Below, piece after piece: positions 43,372-54,239 of a stretch of DNA of 64,000 nucleotides; within the stretch, counting starts at the first letter, position 1, and the number at the start of each line of letters is the position of its first letter. This stretch comes from Corallium rubrum. Taxonomy: Eukaryota; Cnidaria; Anthozoa; Scleralcyonacea; Coralliidae. Where the stretch lies: positions 6,487,124-6,551,123 of the forward strand of contig OZ036016.1 of the NCBI GenBank assembly GCA_964035015.1, given 5' to 3'. Below the pieces are notes generated by a model. The model was given only the letters and a program-made list of their open reading frames with translations. It searched no databases and had not been told where the DNA came from. Made by a program: the position numbers and the translations under genes.

Positions 43372-44588
43372 TTACCTGACCCGTTTACGCTTGTGGTGGT
43401 GATTAGCCACCTTCGTGAAAAACCTTGTAGGATCACTTCGCTTGCGGACAATGATCTTAGCTTTGTTACCAATCACTAACCTCTTGTTAAGGCCATCTTC
43501 ATCACCATCTTCCAATCTCTCTTCCATCTTCCCATCAACATCAACTTCAATTTCTTTCTCCTCCTCGCCATTCATATGAATGCTCACGTCAGCACTCGAG
43601 ATAGGAACTATGTCACGTGACCTCTCGCCGTTCACAACTACGTCACGTCTTGCGTCATAGTACTCTACCCCGGATGTAATCATTTTCATAGAGGCGATGC
43701 CATTTTGCGTTATGGACGAATGGTGTACTGCTTGACTCGGGTACCCATACATGTAGGTCGGCTCAGGGCGGTATACCCGGGGGACAGAAACCCGGTCTCT
43801 CGAGATGACTGGTACGGCACCCGTAACCGGAACTTGCACGATGCCATCTTGCAGACCAACGCCCTCTATAACAGACACTTTCTCGCCGCCATCTTGCACC
43901 CTCACAACAGCTCCTCTTTGCTCCGGGTTCTTGGACGTAATGACGTTCGTCACGTGAACAAAGTCATTGGCAGCATCTCCCATGCTGCTTCGGCGGCATG
44001 AGTAATCAAAGTCTCTCCGAGCGTCGCACTCAAGACCTTGAACACGATCGAGAAGATTTTTAAACTTTCCTTTCCAGAGAAGCACTTCTTTCTGGAGATC
44101 AGCAATAAGATATTTTTCCTTAACATGACTCTGCACTTGATCTAACCATTTCTTTTCCATGTTATCTCGTTCATTTTCGACATCACGTAGTTTTTTCTTT
44201 AGTTTGTCAATCTCATATTCTCTTTCATTGCCCACTTTCTGTAAATGAACATTGTAATCCTTGAAGTGCGTCACTTCATATTCCTTGGCAGAAATAATTC
44301 CATTCAATGCTCTGATCTCCTGGTCCATTGCTGGTTTTCCTCCCTGTTCACCATTATCAACAAGTCTTTCTTGTTTGATGATCGTCTGGTTAGGAGAGAT
44401 AGGGTAGTGATCTATACGAACCGAGTCCCTTGGCCGAGGGCCTGGGTCCATGTAGTCATCTGGTGGTCGGCCATTTTGATCAACTGGTGGATAACCAGGA
44501 GATAGACCATTCACGACGTTCGGACGAGGATCGTAATCGATCGACGATCGTCGTTGGTTGTCGCCATCATGGTCGACCTGGGTCATTG
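43372..44588 (-). CDS. Unrecognised coiled-coil protein, exon 4 (coiled coil, basic C-terminus)
   Basis: Long exon of about 404 residues after acceptor CTGCTCTATAG. In order: an Asp/Pro/Gly/Arg-rich disordered stretch; IIKQERL with the sumoylation-like IKQE (about residue 388); a charged heptad-rich coiled coil at about 405-510 (KVGNEREYEIDKLKKKLRDV, ERDNMEKKWLDQVQSHVKEK); a Tyr/Val-rich region; an acidic run (EEEKEIEVDVDGKMEERLED); and a basic end HHHKRKRVR, a plausible nuclear localisation signal. A nuclear scaffold or regulator fits this makeup, but no family is recognised. The TAA stop overlaps GTCAG|GTAAAA, which itself resembles a splice donor, so further exons downstream remain possible. 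Confidence 0.8.
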
Positions 44589-44637
44589 CTATAGAGCAGT
44601 AGAAACAAACACAGTAAGTCTATTGTTCATGTAAAAT

Positions 44638-44990
44638 AGTAGAGTGTTGTGTAGGCAGTGTTTTAGATAGAGCAAAGTAAAAAGATGGTAAACTGCTGAG
44701 AATAGTTTTGATAACGAAATACTGACGTTTCAAGCAGAGCTCTTCATCAGAGTAAAAAGTAGAGTGTTATGTAGGCAGTGCTTTAGATGGAGCAAAGTGA
44801 AAAGATGGTAAACTGCTGAGAATAGTTTTAACAACGAAATACTGACGTTTCAAGCAGAGCTCTTCATCAGAGTAAAAAGTAGAGTGCTGTGTAGGCAGTG
44901 TTTTAGATAGAGCAAAGTGAAAAGATGGTAAACTACTGAGATTAGTTTTGAAAACGAAATAGTGACATTTCGAGCGGAATTGTGGTCAAT
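44638..44990. repeat. Three tandem 120-bp units, gene 3 intron 3
   Basis: Unit: GTAGAGTGTTGTGTAGGCAG, TGTTTTAGATAGAGCAAAGT, ... GACGTTTCAAGCAGAGCTCT TCATCAGAGTAAAAA. Copies at 44638, 44758 and 44878. The third diverges at its end. Related to 29570-29700 and to the element at 55032-55474. Confidence 0.9.
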
Positions 44991-45031
44991 ATATGCCTGT
45001 TATAATTTAAGAAATGAATCCAGAACCTCAC

Positions 45032-45246
45032 CTTCAATTGTTGATAATCTCTTTGCTGTGTTTATTTTGGCCTTTCGTTTATCCAAGATCATACGATACT
45101 TTTGCTTTGCTTCTTGCAGACTCGTCTCTCCTCGTTCAACTTTACACATTATATCAAATGTGTACTCCTCATTACCTCGATCAACAAACTGGAAGATACT
45201 TTGCTTGACTGGAAGACCTTTTGTCATGTCCTTCAGCAAGCCAAGC
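45032..45246 (-). CDS. Unrecognised coiled-coil protein, exon 3
   Basis: Acceptor TTTTGAAAG, donor TTGAAG|GTGAGG. It encodes LGLLKDMTKGLPVKQSIFQF, VDRGNEEYTFDIMCKVERGE, and TSLQEAKQKYRMILDKRKAK, continuing the helical domain of exon 2 and ending at STIE. The intron between exons 2 and 3 (about 570 bases) is almost entirely a 17-bp minisatellite. The leftover base pairs with CA at 44588 to give Ala and keep the frame. Confidence 0.8.
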
Positions 45247-45251
45247 CTTTC

Positions 45252-45780
45252 AAAAGAAAAAAGTTATTGTAATCAATAAGTTATTGTAATCAATAAGTTA
45301 ATGTAATCAATATGTTAATGTAATCATTACATCATAGTAATCAATAAGTTATTGTAATCAATGTTAATGTAATCAATAAGTTAATGTAATCAATAAGTTA
45401 TTGTAATCAATAAGTTATTGTAATCAATAAGTTATTGTAATCAATAAGTTATTGTAATCAATAAGTTATTGTAATCAATAAGTTATTGTAATCAATGAGT
45501 TATTGTAATCACTAAGTTATTGTAATCAATAAGTTACTGTAATCAATAAGTTATTGTAATCAATAAGTTATTGTAATCAATAAGTTAATGTAATCAATAT
45601 GTTAATGTAATCATTACATCATAGTAATCAATAAGTTATTGTAATCAATGTTAATGTAATCAATAAGTTAATGTAATCAATAAGTTAATGTAATCAATAA
45701 GTTATTGTAATCAATAAGTTAATGTGATCAATAAGTTATTGTAATCAATAAGTTATTGTAATAAATAAGTTAATGTAATT
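45252..45780. repeat. 17-bp minisatellite filling gene 3 intron 2
   Basis: About 30 units of TTATTGTAATCAATAAG with TTAATG variants. A larger block containing AATCATTACATCATAGTAAT is itself present twice, so the array has a higher-order duplication. It occupies nearly all of the 574-base intron. Confidence 0.95.
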
Positions 45781-45820
45781 AGCGTGATTAGCTCTAGAGT
45801 AAGCTAGTTGACTACTGTAC

Positions 45821-46134
45821 CTGTATTTCTCCATGATCGACACAGCTCTTTCCCAACACCTATTACTCATCTTAGCTACAGCATAATAATGACACAATAA
45901 TTGACTCATGTCACGGTTTCCATCTTTTAACCAACTGCGAAACTTGACTGCATAATATTGACGAAGTTTTCTCATTTCTTCTCGTGGTGGTTCGTCAATA
46001 CCTTCACGCTTCACTCCAAACTCGTACAACTTTCTCCTCATTTCTTTAACAGTTGGTTCAAAATCTGGAGGCCATGGACTGTCGTTGATTATGTTCTTCC
46101 CAGAAGGAACATAAACTTCATTCTTTACCTCGGA
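45821..46134 (-). CDS. Unrecognised coiled-coil protein, exon 2 (conserved-looking helical domain)
   Basis: Acceptor GTTTAG, donor ATACAG|GTACAG, phase 0 in and phase 2 out. It starts SEVKNEVYVPSGKNIINDSP, then WPPDFEPTVKEMRRKLYEF, REEMRKLRQYYAVKFRSWLK, and DMSQLLCHYYAVAKMSNRCW. It is rich in aromatic residues, tryptophan and charged helices, so a folded alpha-helical domain of about 170 residues continuing into exon 3 is likely. I could not match it to a known family. The split Arg codon joins exon 3 exactly. Confidence 0.8.
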
Positions 46135-46454
46135 CTAAACGAAGCAGGAAACAACAAATTGAAACATAAGCTACAGCAATGTAATGTTAGATAGAAGCTA
46201 CAGTAAGCTAGTCATAAGCTAAGCTACAGTAGAGTCATAAGCTAAGCTACAGTATATTATTATTATTCAAAAATTTACACACAGAATAGCTATTTATAAA
46301 ATAAGGTGTCCTCTACGCACGCTCTGATTGGCTGGACTCCGTGCATTTATAAGAGAACATAGATCATGAATGACGTAAAATGGCGTAGAATGGCGTCAGC
46401 TGGCCGGAAAAGCCCGCCAAATTCCAAAACTACCTCACTTTTAGTTGATTTTGC

Positions 46455-46675
46455 TTCTTCTTATTTTATAAAACAAATAAAACATACCGCTCCTGTGCAT
46501 ATGTACTCTTATAAAGGTACATTTGACGTGATTTGAACACGAAAGAAGTGTAAAGGCACTCGGCTATCGCCTCGTGCCTCTACTCAACTTCTTTCGTGTT
46601 CAAATGACGTTAAACGTGCCTTTATAAGAGTACATACGCACGGAGCTTTATGTTTTATTTGTTAAATAAAAGCTA
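46455..46675. mobile_element. Hairpin MITE, gene 3 intron 1
   Basis: TTTTATAAAACAAATAAAAC, GTGCATATGTACTCTTATAA, AGGTACATTTGACG, GAACACGAAAGAAGT with its complement around CGGCTATCGCCTCGTGCC. Confidence 0.82.
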
Positions 46676-46921
46676 ATTTGGAATGCGTACTACATATAGT
46701 TATAGAAATATTAAAATATGCGTACAATTCTACTAATTTATAATAATACTATAGTTCAAAATTCAATTACTTTACATAAAAATTTAATTCAAGTTACAAA
46801 TAGAAAATTTTAAACCATATATCTTTTAGTTGCTTCTGGGACACAGTGTTGAATTAAACTTATCAATGGCGTAGGCGATTGGGCTCCTCATAAAACGTTC
46901 AGTTTTTCCAGTAAAATTATA

Positions 46922-47094
46922 ATAATAATTGTCAGTTGTTTGCTGTACAAGCTGTGTTAGTTAGTAATACTCAGAAACACTCTGAGCTCTAAGCATTCAG
47001 AAGGTTGTGGGTTCGAGTCCCGCTTAGAGCTCAGAGTTTTTCTGAGTATTACTAACACAGCTTGTACAGCAAACAACTGACAATTATTACTAAC
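46922..47094. mobile_element. Long hairpin with tRNA-like head in the loop
   Basis: Left arm AATAATTGTCAGTTGTTTGC, TGTACAAGCTGTGTTAGT, AATACTCAGAAACACTCTGA, GCTCTAAGC. The right arm is its near-perfect inverse. The loop reads ATTCAGAAGGTTGTGGGTTC GAGTCCCG, a tRNA 3' half with an intact B box (GGTTCGAGTCC) ending in GCTTAGAGCTC, which pairs with the stem. Confidence 0.85.
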
Positions 47095-47295
47095 ATCAAG
47101 CTGCAATTTCTGAAACTAACAAAATTATAATACTTTTGTCTATTTGACCTCGTGTTCCTTTCCCTAACTTGATAGTCATAAGGTACATCAGACGTAAGCT
47201 ACAGCAGTTTAGTGTTAGATATATGAATAAACATGAGTTATAATGGTCTCTAATATCACAAATCGTCAATGCTTTATCAAAGAACAAAAGACTGA

Positions 47296-47592
47296 GGGCT
47301 AATCATCCTTACTTGCAGCCAGCGGCTGAATTGCGAAGGACGCAGATCAACGTGGCCGTGTCGAGGCATATCAAAGGCACTCCAAGCAGCCGCCATACAA
47401 CACAGTTCAGACCACGGATCACAGCTAAGATGTTAGGTGTTGATTTTATGGAGGGAGGAAAACACTCCAAGCACATGAGAGATCAACTAAACTCTACTCA
47501 CACGGGGTTAGTACTTGGATGGGTGACGGACCTCGTCTAACCGGGCTTAACTTTCGGTGAGAGGCAGCGCGCTAACAGCACACGCCACCCGC
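47296..47592 (-). mobile_element. 5S rRNA-derived SINE, copy 4, with internal inversion
   Basis: Minus-strand copy matching copy 2 over its 3' half (ATCTTAGCTGTGATCCGTGG) and head (GTTAAGCCCGGTTAGACG). Within the head, 47503-47527 reads GGGGTTAGTACTTGGATGGG TGAC on the plus strand, the opposite orientation to the rest, so the box C segment is inverted. Confidence 0.85.
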
Positions 47593-47630
47593 TCCCAAAG
47601 CTTATGAAGTTTAACTATTCAGTTCAATAA

Positions 47631-48127
47631 TTAAAGGGCATATGACTCGAAAATTAAGTTTGTCTTATTGAAAAGAACATTTAAAATGATAAAATAACAT
47701 ATTTTGCAGTTTTTGGTTTCCTTGCTTCGTTTTTGAGATATTCCAGTTTGTTAGATATGCGAATGCACAACTTTTTACGTCACATGTGCATAATGAGTTA
47801 TCAGAAAAGGTTACATATCTTTGCTATTATAAAAACATGGTCTTAATTCAAAGGAAGCATGTGCGTGTTTCTACCCACAACACCAAACATGTAGAATTCC
47901 AAGTGATTTCGTTTCACAGTAGCAAAGATATGTAACCTTCTCTCGGTAACTCATAATACTCATTATGCAAATGTGACGTAAAAAGTTGTGTCATTTGCAT
48001 ATCAAACAAACTGGAATATCTCAAAAACGAAGCAAGGAAACCAAAAACAGCAAAAGATGTTATTTTATCATTTTAAATGTTCTTTTCAATTAGACAAACT
48101 TAATTTTCGAGTCATATGCCCTTTAAA
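47631..48127. mobile_element. TTAA-ended fold-back MITE (TTTGTCTTATT family)
   Basis: 497 bp, TTAAAGGGCATATGACTCGA, AAATTAAGTTTGTCTTATT and ... TTTTCGAGTCATATGCCCTT TAA. Inner arms TTTTTGAGATATTCCAGTTT GTTAGATATGCGAATG pair with the right side. Inserted about 40 bases from the SINE at 47296-47592. Confidence 0.88.
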
Positions 48128-48335
48128 TATCTATCTTTCACGAAATCATTCCCCAATGGATGGCAAATGTTTGACCAACAACTCAAGAAAGTGACTAAGT
48201 TTCTTCTGGGTGAGGCCTTCTGCCCTATCTGGTCATGACCAAGGGGAAGCTGACCCACGGGACTCTAGGACCAGCTACAAGACCTACTACCCAAACCAAA
48301 AAGCAATAAAGCGAGACATCATCACGTCCGAAGTG

Positions 48336-48426
48336 TCAGATCAATTTCAAAGCAATCACGTGATAAACATAAGCTACCACGTGGTACATAAGAATACACC
48401 ACGTGATTGCTTTGAAATTGATCTGC
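48336..48426. mobile_element. Hairpin repeat
   Basis: CAGATCAATTTCAAAGCAAT CACGTG pairs with CACGTGATTGCTTTGAAATT GATCTG. Confidence 0.85.
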
Positions 48427-48510
48427 GGTTAAGGAACTGTCGCTTCGTAAAGTAAACAGGAAACTCAAAGACAAAACCCATGGCAGCACGGAAGTACCAA
48501 GTGATAGCTG

Positions 48511-48880
48511 ATTTTTTTTTTAACGACTTTATTGGATGTTTACATAAAATTACTTAAAAATACCCAAACGGAAGAAAGCGCGAACGGGACTCGAGGACCC
48601 ATGCGAGGCGCTTTCCCGTTGTAATTAAAAATAGATATTAAAACAATCAAAAATCAGTCAATACAATAAAGTTGATCATAGACCAATTGCTGGAAATCCA
48701 CGATGCACCAATACACACGCACAGCCCAAGCCCATTCCCATGAACTCAAACTGAAAGAGCAAAATGAGTAACACTGAATGGAATTCATAAGAACGAAGCT
48801 GAGGTCACGCACGCACAGTGATGCACGGTGGAGTTCAAGCAATTGGTACATTGGAAAACTACTCTCAGTGACAGGAGCGG
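48511..48880 (-). mobile_element. 3' end of a retroposed sequence (LINE-like or processed copy)
   Basis: On the minus strand the segment ends ACATCCAATAAAGTCGTTAA followed by poly-A, i.e. a polyadenylation signal with an A tail about 7 bases later. Upstream is GC-richer sequence (GGGAAAGCGCCTCGCATGGG, TCCCGTTCGCGCTTTC). This is the signature of reverse-transcribed polyadenylated RNA. No reverse transcriptase frame is in the preserved part. Confidence 0.5.
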
Positions 48881-49271
48881 TTATATTGATATTTTAATGA
48901 CAGAATTCTGGACCATAAATAATCATATTAAATATGTATTTATATAATCCAATCAGTCCATATAAGGTGACACCATATTCTACCAAGGAACCCAGAGTAG
49001 TCAGTCATACTTGTACGTGTAACCAAAAGTTGTTTTTTAAAATAGTTATAAATGTCTGTCATTTAATGTCAAACAGTAAGGTACTATAGTAAGAAAGAAA
49101 GTAAATAAACTTAGTTTCAGTCTAGTGCTTTCATGGTTTCATATTAAAGATGCATTACGATCTGTCCATTATAAGGATTTCTGAACATTACTTTCAATAA
49201 AATACGGATTAACAATATAACAAGACAGGCAGTCTCCGGATCAACGTTAATTCCTTCCAACACACGTTCCT

Positions 49272-49341
49272 TAGCCTGCGGCAGACGACTAAACCCCGGT
49301 ATAGTACTATACCGGGGTTTAGTCATCTGCGGCGCAGGCTA
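49272..49341. mobile_element. Short perfect hairpin
   Basis: TAGCCTGCGGCAGACGACTA, AACCCCGGTATAGTAC with its inverse (GTACTATACCGGGGTTTAGT, CATCTGCGGCGCAGGCTA). Confidence 0.88.
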
Positions 49342-49350
49342 GTTCAGCTG

Positions 49351-49359
49351 TACTATTAC

Positions 49360-49392
<33 letters not shown>

Positions 49393-49393
49393 C
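49351..49393. repeat. (TTA)n microsatellite
   Basis: About 14 TTA units. Confidence 0.9.
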
Positions 49394-50224
49394 ATAATAT
49401 TTTGACAGGGGGCCTAACTCGCAATGCGATTTTCAGTAGGGCCCTGATAAAACTATTATATAAATAATATATTGTCAATAAAAGTTAATAAAAGTCAATA
49501 AAAGTTAAAAAGCTAAAAAGTTAGAACGAAATATACTATTATAGAATATACAAATAAAACATTAATAAGCATTAACCTATAAAAAGTCTAAAAATTAGTT
49601 GCTAAAAGGTTTTTAAAACGTGTTAGTGTTTCAGCCTGCAAACAAATAACAACTATCACGCTCAAACACACTGCCTATTATAGCATAGCCAGCAATAATC
49701 TCTTGCTCTCTTGCTTTGAGTTTCGCGTTGCAAGCAAGACAAGACGCTACATATTGTATACCAAACAAAAAATCTCTAAATACCAGAATGCTACAGCTAC
49801 TGTACCATCCAGTCCAGACATCTATATTGTCCATGGATCATGCAATACCAGCCAATAGTCATAATAAGTTATCAACCAATTGAATAACACATTAAAACTG
49901 AATCACGAGGAGACACCGTTGTTAATCTCAACACATTCTTGACGTCTTAAATAATGCTGTTTATGCCAACCTTGACCCTAAGCTTGATATTGCCTTGTTC
50001 AAATAATTCCCCAGCACTAAACAAAGACATTAGTCATGAAGAGTATGACGACTGCAAGTAGTGACACACATCTCTTCTCCTCGGAAAGAAATTACCATAA
50101 AAAAATGTTGCCTATGCCAACCTCTTGTGAAAGCACGAAGCATATCCAATCTCAACCTAACCTAAACTAAAGCTAAACTAACCTTATTTATACTGGATAA
50201 CTCTATCAGTTACTGTATATCTAA

Positions 50225-50440
50225 ACTGTTATCCTCCAGTGTTACTACAGGAGGAAACTGGAGTAACCGGAGGAAACCTGTGGTGTTTGCTAGAGTCAAA
50301 CTGGAAGCACTCTTCTCACATGCGGCCAAGGTGAATTTTAATCAGATATTAAACTCCACCGTGCAGGAATCGATCGACCCGGCTCGCAGAAGTGAAAGGC
50401 ACGTGCACTAACCACGGTGCCACCAATACCGCTCGGTTTG
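50225..50440 (-). mobile_element. tRNA-derived SINE, gene 3 intron 1
   Basis: Read on the minus strand: CCGAGCGGTATTGGTGGCAC, CGTGGTTAGTGCACGTGCC (A-box region), then GCGAGCCGGGTCGATCGATT CCTGCACGG (B-box region, GGTCGATCGATTCC with a short insertion), followed by a body with GGTTTCCTCCGGTTACTCCA GTTTCCTCCTG. Confidence 0.75.
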
Positions 50441-53400
50441 TTCTTTGAAAACACTTTATACTGTCTTGGCACACTTTTCTAATTTCCAAACCACAGTTTA
50501 TTCTAAGATAGATTATTTTTGTGAGCCACCCGTCAAGGCAGAAAATATTAAACAGATAAGAGAAAAACAAATATATACTATATTTAGAATAAAGCACTTA
50601 CGACTAATGTGCAATTTATTAGGAAAAATATAGTGAATTCGAAGGCTCCTAGCATATTTCAACAATTTATTAAACTTGGCAGCACATGAAGTGTTTCAAT
50701 CACTACATCAAAGTACTGTGACTAGACTTTCTTTAACACATCGAACACCTGTCGAAATAACTCAAGTAATTTTTAAGGCCAAAATCTAGCACTTCAAAGG
50801 ATCTGTTTTAATGTGTGTTTAATCAGTATAATAAATTAATGCTGAAAGACAAAAGTTTTTTGAATAGAAAATTGTGCGTTTTGCTCGCACCATTTGAATT
50901 TAATATCTATCTAAACCTACCAAACTACATTGGAAGCAACAATTGTGCAGAAAATATAAACACCTAAATAGAAATTAATATTATAATCTACACAACGGAG
51001 AAAACGTTAGCGACAAAACACAGTAAATTTTAAGCCATGTAACAAATAGACAAGTTATAATTGGAATGGTAAAATATAGAAGTGTTCTTACATTGAAAGT
51101 GAGAAGCATTGATTCTCAGAAGGAATAATTGTGTTCTTGTTTTTCTGGGGTTGCAATGGGTCAAGATAATAAGCATTAACTAAAACAGGAAATTGTGGCC
51201 AAATGCCAAGATAAAGAGGCATAGACGTGCAGAGATAATTAACATACGGTATGCAAATCATAAACAACAGCGGAGCAAACAACAAAAAAACCTTAAAAGA
51301 AATACGCTAGATTATTTCAACAACAAACAGAATATTCAACATAAGACAGATTCAAGGTCATCACTGGACATTGTTAAAAAGTTCAGGTTTTATTTTGAGA
51401 TTACGGTTCAAGTGTTGCAGACACATTTTCTTAATCAGATATCAGGTAGTCTGGCCTTCCAATATTATACAAAATTATACGTCTTCAAACAGAGAACTTT
51501 TGTTTCTTTTCCTAGATGAAAAACATTTTAATAACTTTGTTTACACCTCACAAATCATCAATCGAACAATAGTTCGGATAATCCCAGTGGATAAACATTA
51601 AAGAAATATTGAAAAAGAAATTTGAGACCTTAAATCCGATTTAAGTCACTCAAACATTGGACAGAGTCTCGCAGCATGAAGCAAACAAAGATAAACAATT
51701 CACCCCACATCAAATTAATAATAAATATCCAAAGGAAGCTAAATCTCTTTACAAAAAGGACATTTTGAATGGTCCAATATATTCAAACGGCGTCGTTTTT
51801 GCTGTTCAGGACCGAAAAAAATGATGAGTCTGTATTGAGAGTCTGTATTTAACTTGTCAGCACTGAGTGCACTGTGCATGTCACTGCAAACCCAAATTAA
51901 GATTATTATTTTTGAGCAACAGACAATACTATAACATTTAACACAAAATAACATTCCAAAAATATTTTACTTAATTGTGTCTCAGAAAGTTACAGACCCT
52001 TCCCAATGATTTTACAAAATATTGCCAATTTCTAAAAAAATAATCCTTTGGTTTGATTTATAAAAAGTTTATATTCGAAGTAATTAAAATCTAATGCAGA
52101 ACACCAAGTTAGTAAAACAGTGTTAATAATCCTTTCAGATGGTTGAGATCTTTCAATATTTAGCCTTGGGTTTGATCCATATCTTACTAAAACTGAACAG
52201 GTAGGGTGTTAAATATTGTTTGTCTAAGTAAACACCTTTTCCCATCTAAGCTAATGTTAATTTTGTACTTTAGTCCAGTAAATTTACATTAAATGAATAG
52301 TCAATGGTGTTGATTTTGTCAACTACAAAGTCTGCTGCCAACTTACCCAATCGAGTTGAATTTTATTATAAATATCCATTAAAACATTCTTGATAGAACA
52401 CAACAAGACAAGCTGAGGCATAGAGTATGACCAAAGATTTGAATGAACTGAACATAACAGCCTGCTTCAGATGAACTCGACCAAAACAAACGGGACAGTC
52501 ATTAATACTCTAAAGTCTGAGAGCAACACCAAGCCACAAAGAGGTTAAAAAAGTCATAAAAGATCAATCGTGGTCTTAATTCTTAACTTAATGCACAACA
52601 ATAAAAAAAAACATAAGAAAAAAAGCAAAAATAGAAAACTATAGTACAATGTTAAAGTGCGTTTAAGGTAAAATGTGTCTTGACTAAAAAATGAAGAAAT
52701 TTCTATCACAGCTGGTGATTACGTGATAAACTGTGGTCCACCAAATGATACTAAATCAACCTCAATAAAAACCTCGATGTTATAAATAGCGTAAATTTTG
52801 CTCACTAAGATAAGAACATTACTGATCAATGACTGATGAATTCACCAATACCATCGGAAATCACCTCAACCCAACTCAATCAAAGGCAAAGCTGTCGAAA
52901 AGAAAGAACTCGAAAAATCAAAACATGCTGTACAGTTTTGCAAGGCCTGACAGGATGATGCAATATTGCGTAGGATGAACACGAAAGAAGTTGGGTAATG
53001 CCATTTTGTACAAAATATTTAAGAAAGTATTTTTGAAATATTTTTGCAAGGCCTGACGGGATGATGCAATCATGCCATTTTGTACAAAATATTTAATAAA
53101 GTCAATTCTATGAATGAGAGGATAAACCCAGATGAATCATTTACATGTAAACACAAATTAAATACTCCAAGTTATAGTGCAAAGAAATACTACAGCATGT
53201 GGTCAGGCAACATAAGTAAAACCAGACAGAAAAACAATTACACAAATGGTTCTCGTAAAAACTCATTAACTCTGAAATCTATGCGTCTAGCCTTGGAAAC
53301 ATCATCATCAAAAAAATAGCCTCGAATATATAAAATTCATAAAAAAATAAACCCAAATGTAACCTCAGAGTCTAATATATGTCAATCTATGAGAGCTCTA

Positions 53401-53830
53401 GATAAAATAGATTTTAAAAATGAAGGAAATACTGTGTATAATGACTTGAAATATCAGTGTTGAAAAAATGTACACTGAGCCTACATGTATAAGTAGAAGT
53501 TCCTATCGCAAGGAAGTGCATGCCTGGTTAATAGTTAGTAGGTTGTCCAGCGACAACAATTCTTCATGTGGGATAAGACCATTCTGAAAAGCATTCAAGT
53601 ACATATTGTCTCCTTGCACTAATAAGACTCAGTCGATAGTAGATGAGTTCCAATCGTTCACTTGAATAGTTTGTGCTGTTAACAGCGCTGATAGTCATAA
53701 AAGAGCACTGTTTTCCTCGAGACTTAATCAGCTGACTACATGTACTTCTATTTATTAAAATTTGTATTTAACTGATACTGGCCAAACAACAATAGGACTC
53801 AAGGTCCCTTACAAGATTGTTCTCCGAAGA
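50441..53830. other. Gene 3 intron 1, AT-rich, nothing recognised
   Basis: 3.4 kb with no exon I can support. The plus-strand frame 53080-53319 (79 codons) has no domain. GCAAGGCCTGACAGGATGAT GCAAT recurs in two nearby places (52940 and 53045), a small local duplication. Confidence 0.45.
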
Positions 53831-53836
53831 TTGAAT

Positions 53837-54029
53837 AGGCAAGTTTCAGGGTGTTGCGCGCACATCAATTTAAAAAAAAAAAAGTTTCTGGATATTTAGC
53901 ATTGTTATTCTGCTGTTGTTGGCTCGCTAGCAAGTCTGTTTGCCATTGCTTACTTTGTAGAGAGCCTGCCAAGAGCCTGCCAATTCCTTTCCAAAACGAT
54001 GCGCGCGCAACACCCTGAAACTCACCTAC
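53837..54029. mobile_element. GCGCGC-ended MITE, copy 2
   Basis: 193 bp, TAGGCAAGTTTCAGGGTGTT GCGCGC and GCGCGCGCAACACCCTGAAA CTCACCTA inverted termini. Interior shared with 7266-7480. Confidence 0.82.
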
Positions 54030-54039
54030 TTTTTATTTT

Positions 54040-54232
54040 ATGAAGGGGGGAAATTAACCAGAGAACGTGGAGAAAAACCCTCGAAGCATAGGAGAAATCA
54101 ACTATAACTCTAAAGAAGTTCAAGACCGTGACAAGGTTTGTCCCAAGCAGTCACTCATCCAAGTACTAACCCCATTCAGTCGGACTTAACTTTGGGTCAC
54201 AGCAGTGAGAGACAACTCTTTGCCACCCGTAC
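54040..54232 (-). mobile_element. 5S rRNA-derived SINE, copy 5
   Basis: Minus strand: AAGTCCGACTGAATGGGGTT, AGTACTTGGATGAGTGACTG, then TATGCTTCGAGGGTTTTTCT. More diverged than copies 1, 2 and 4. Confidence 0.8.
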
Positions 54233-54239
54233 TTTCCAC

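Noticed and set aside
44245..44505. Plus-strand frame opposite gene 3 exon 4
   Set aside because: Shadow frame of a well-supported minus-strand exon.
46990..47030. A genuine tRNA gene
   Set aside because: Only the T-arm/B-box half is tRNA-like; no acceptor stem, D arm or anticodon arm folds, and it sits in a MITE hairpin.
53080..53319. 79-codon plus-strand frame rich in Lys/Asn/Ser
   Set aside because: Composition follows base bias; no homology pattern recognised and no splice sites.
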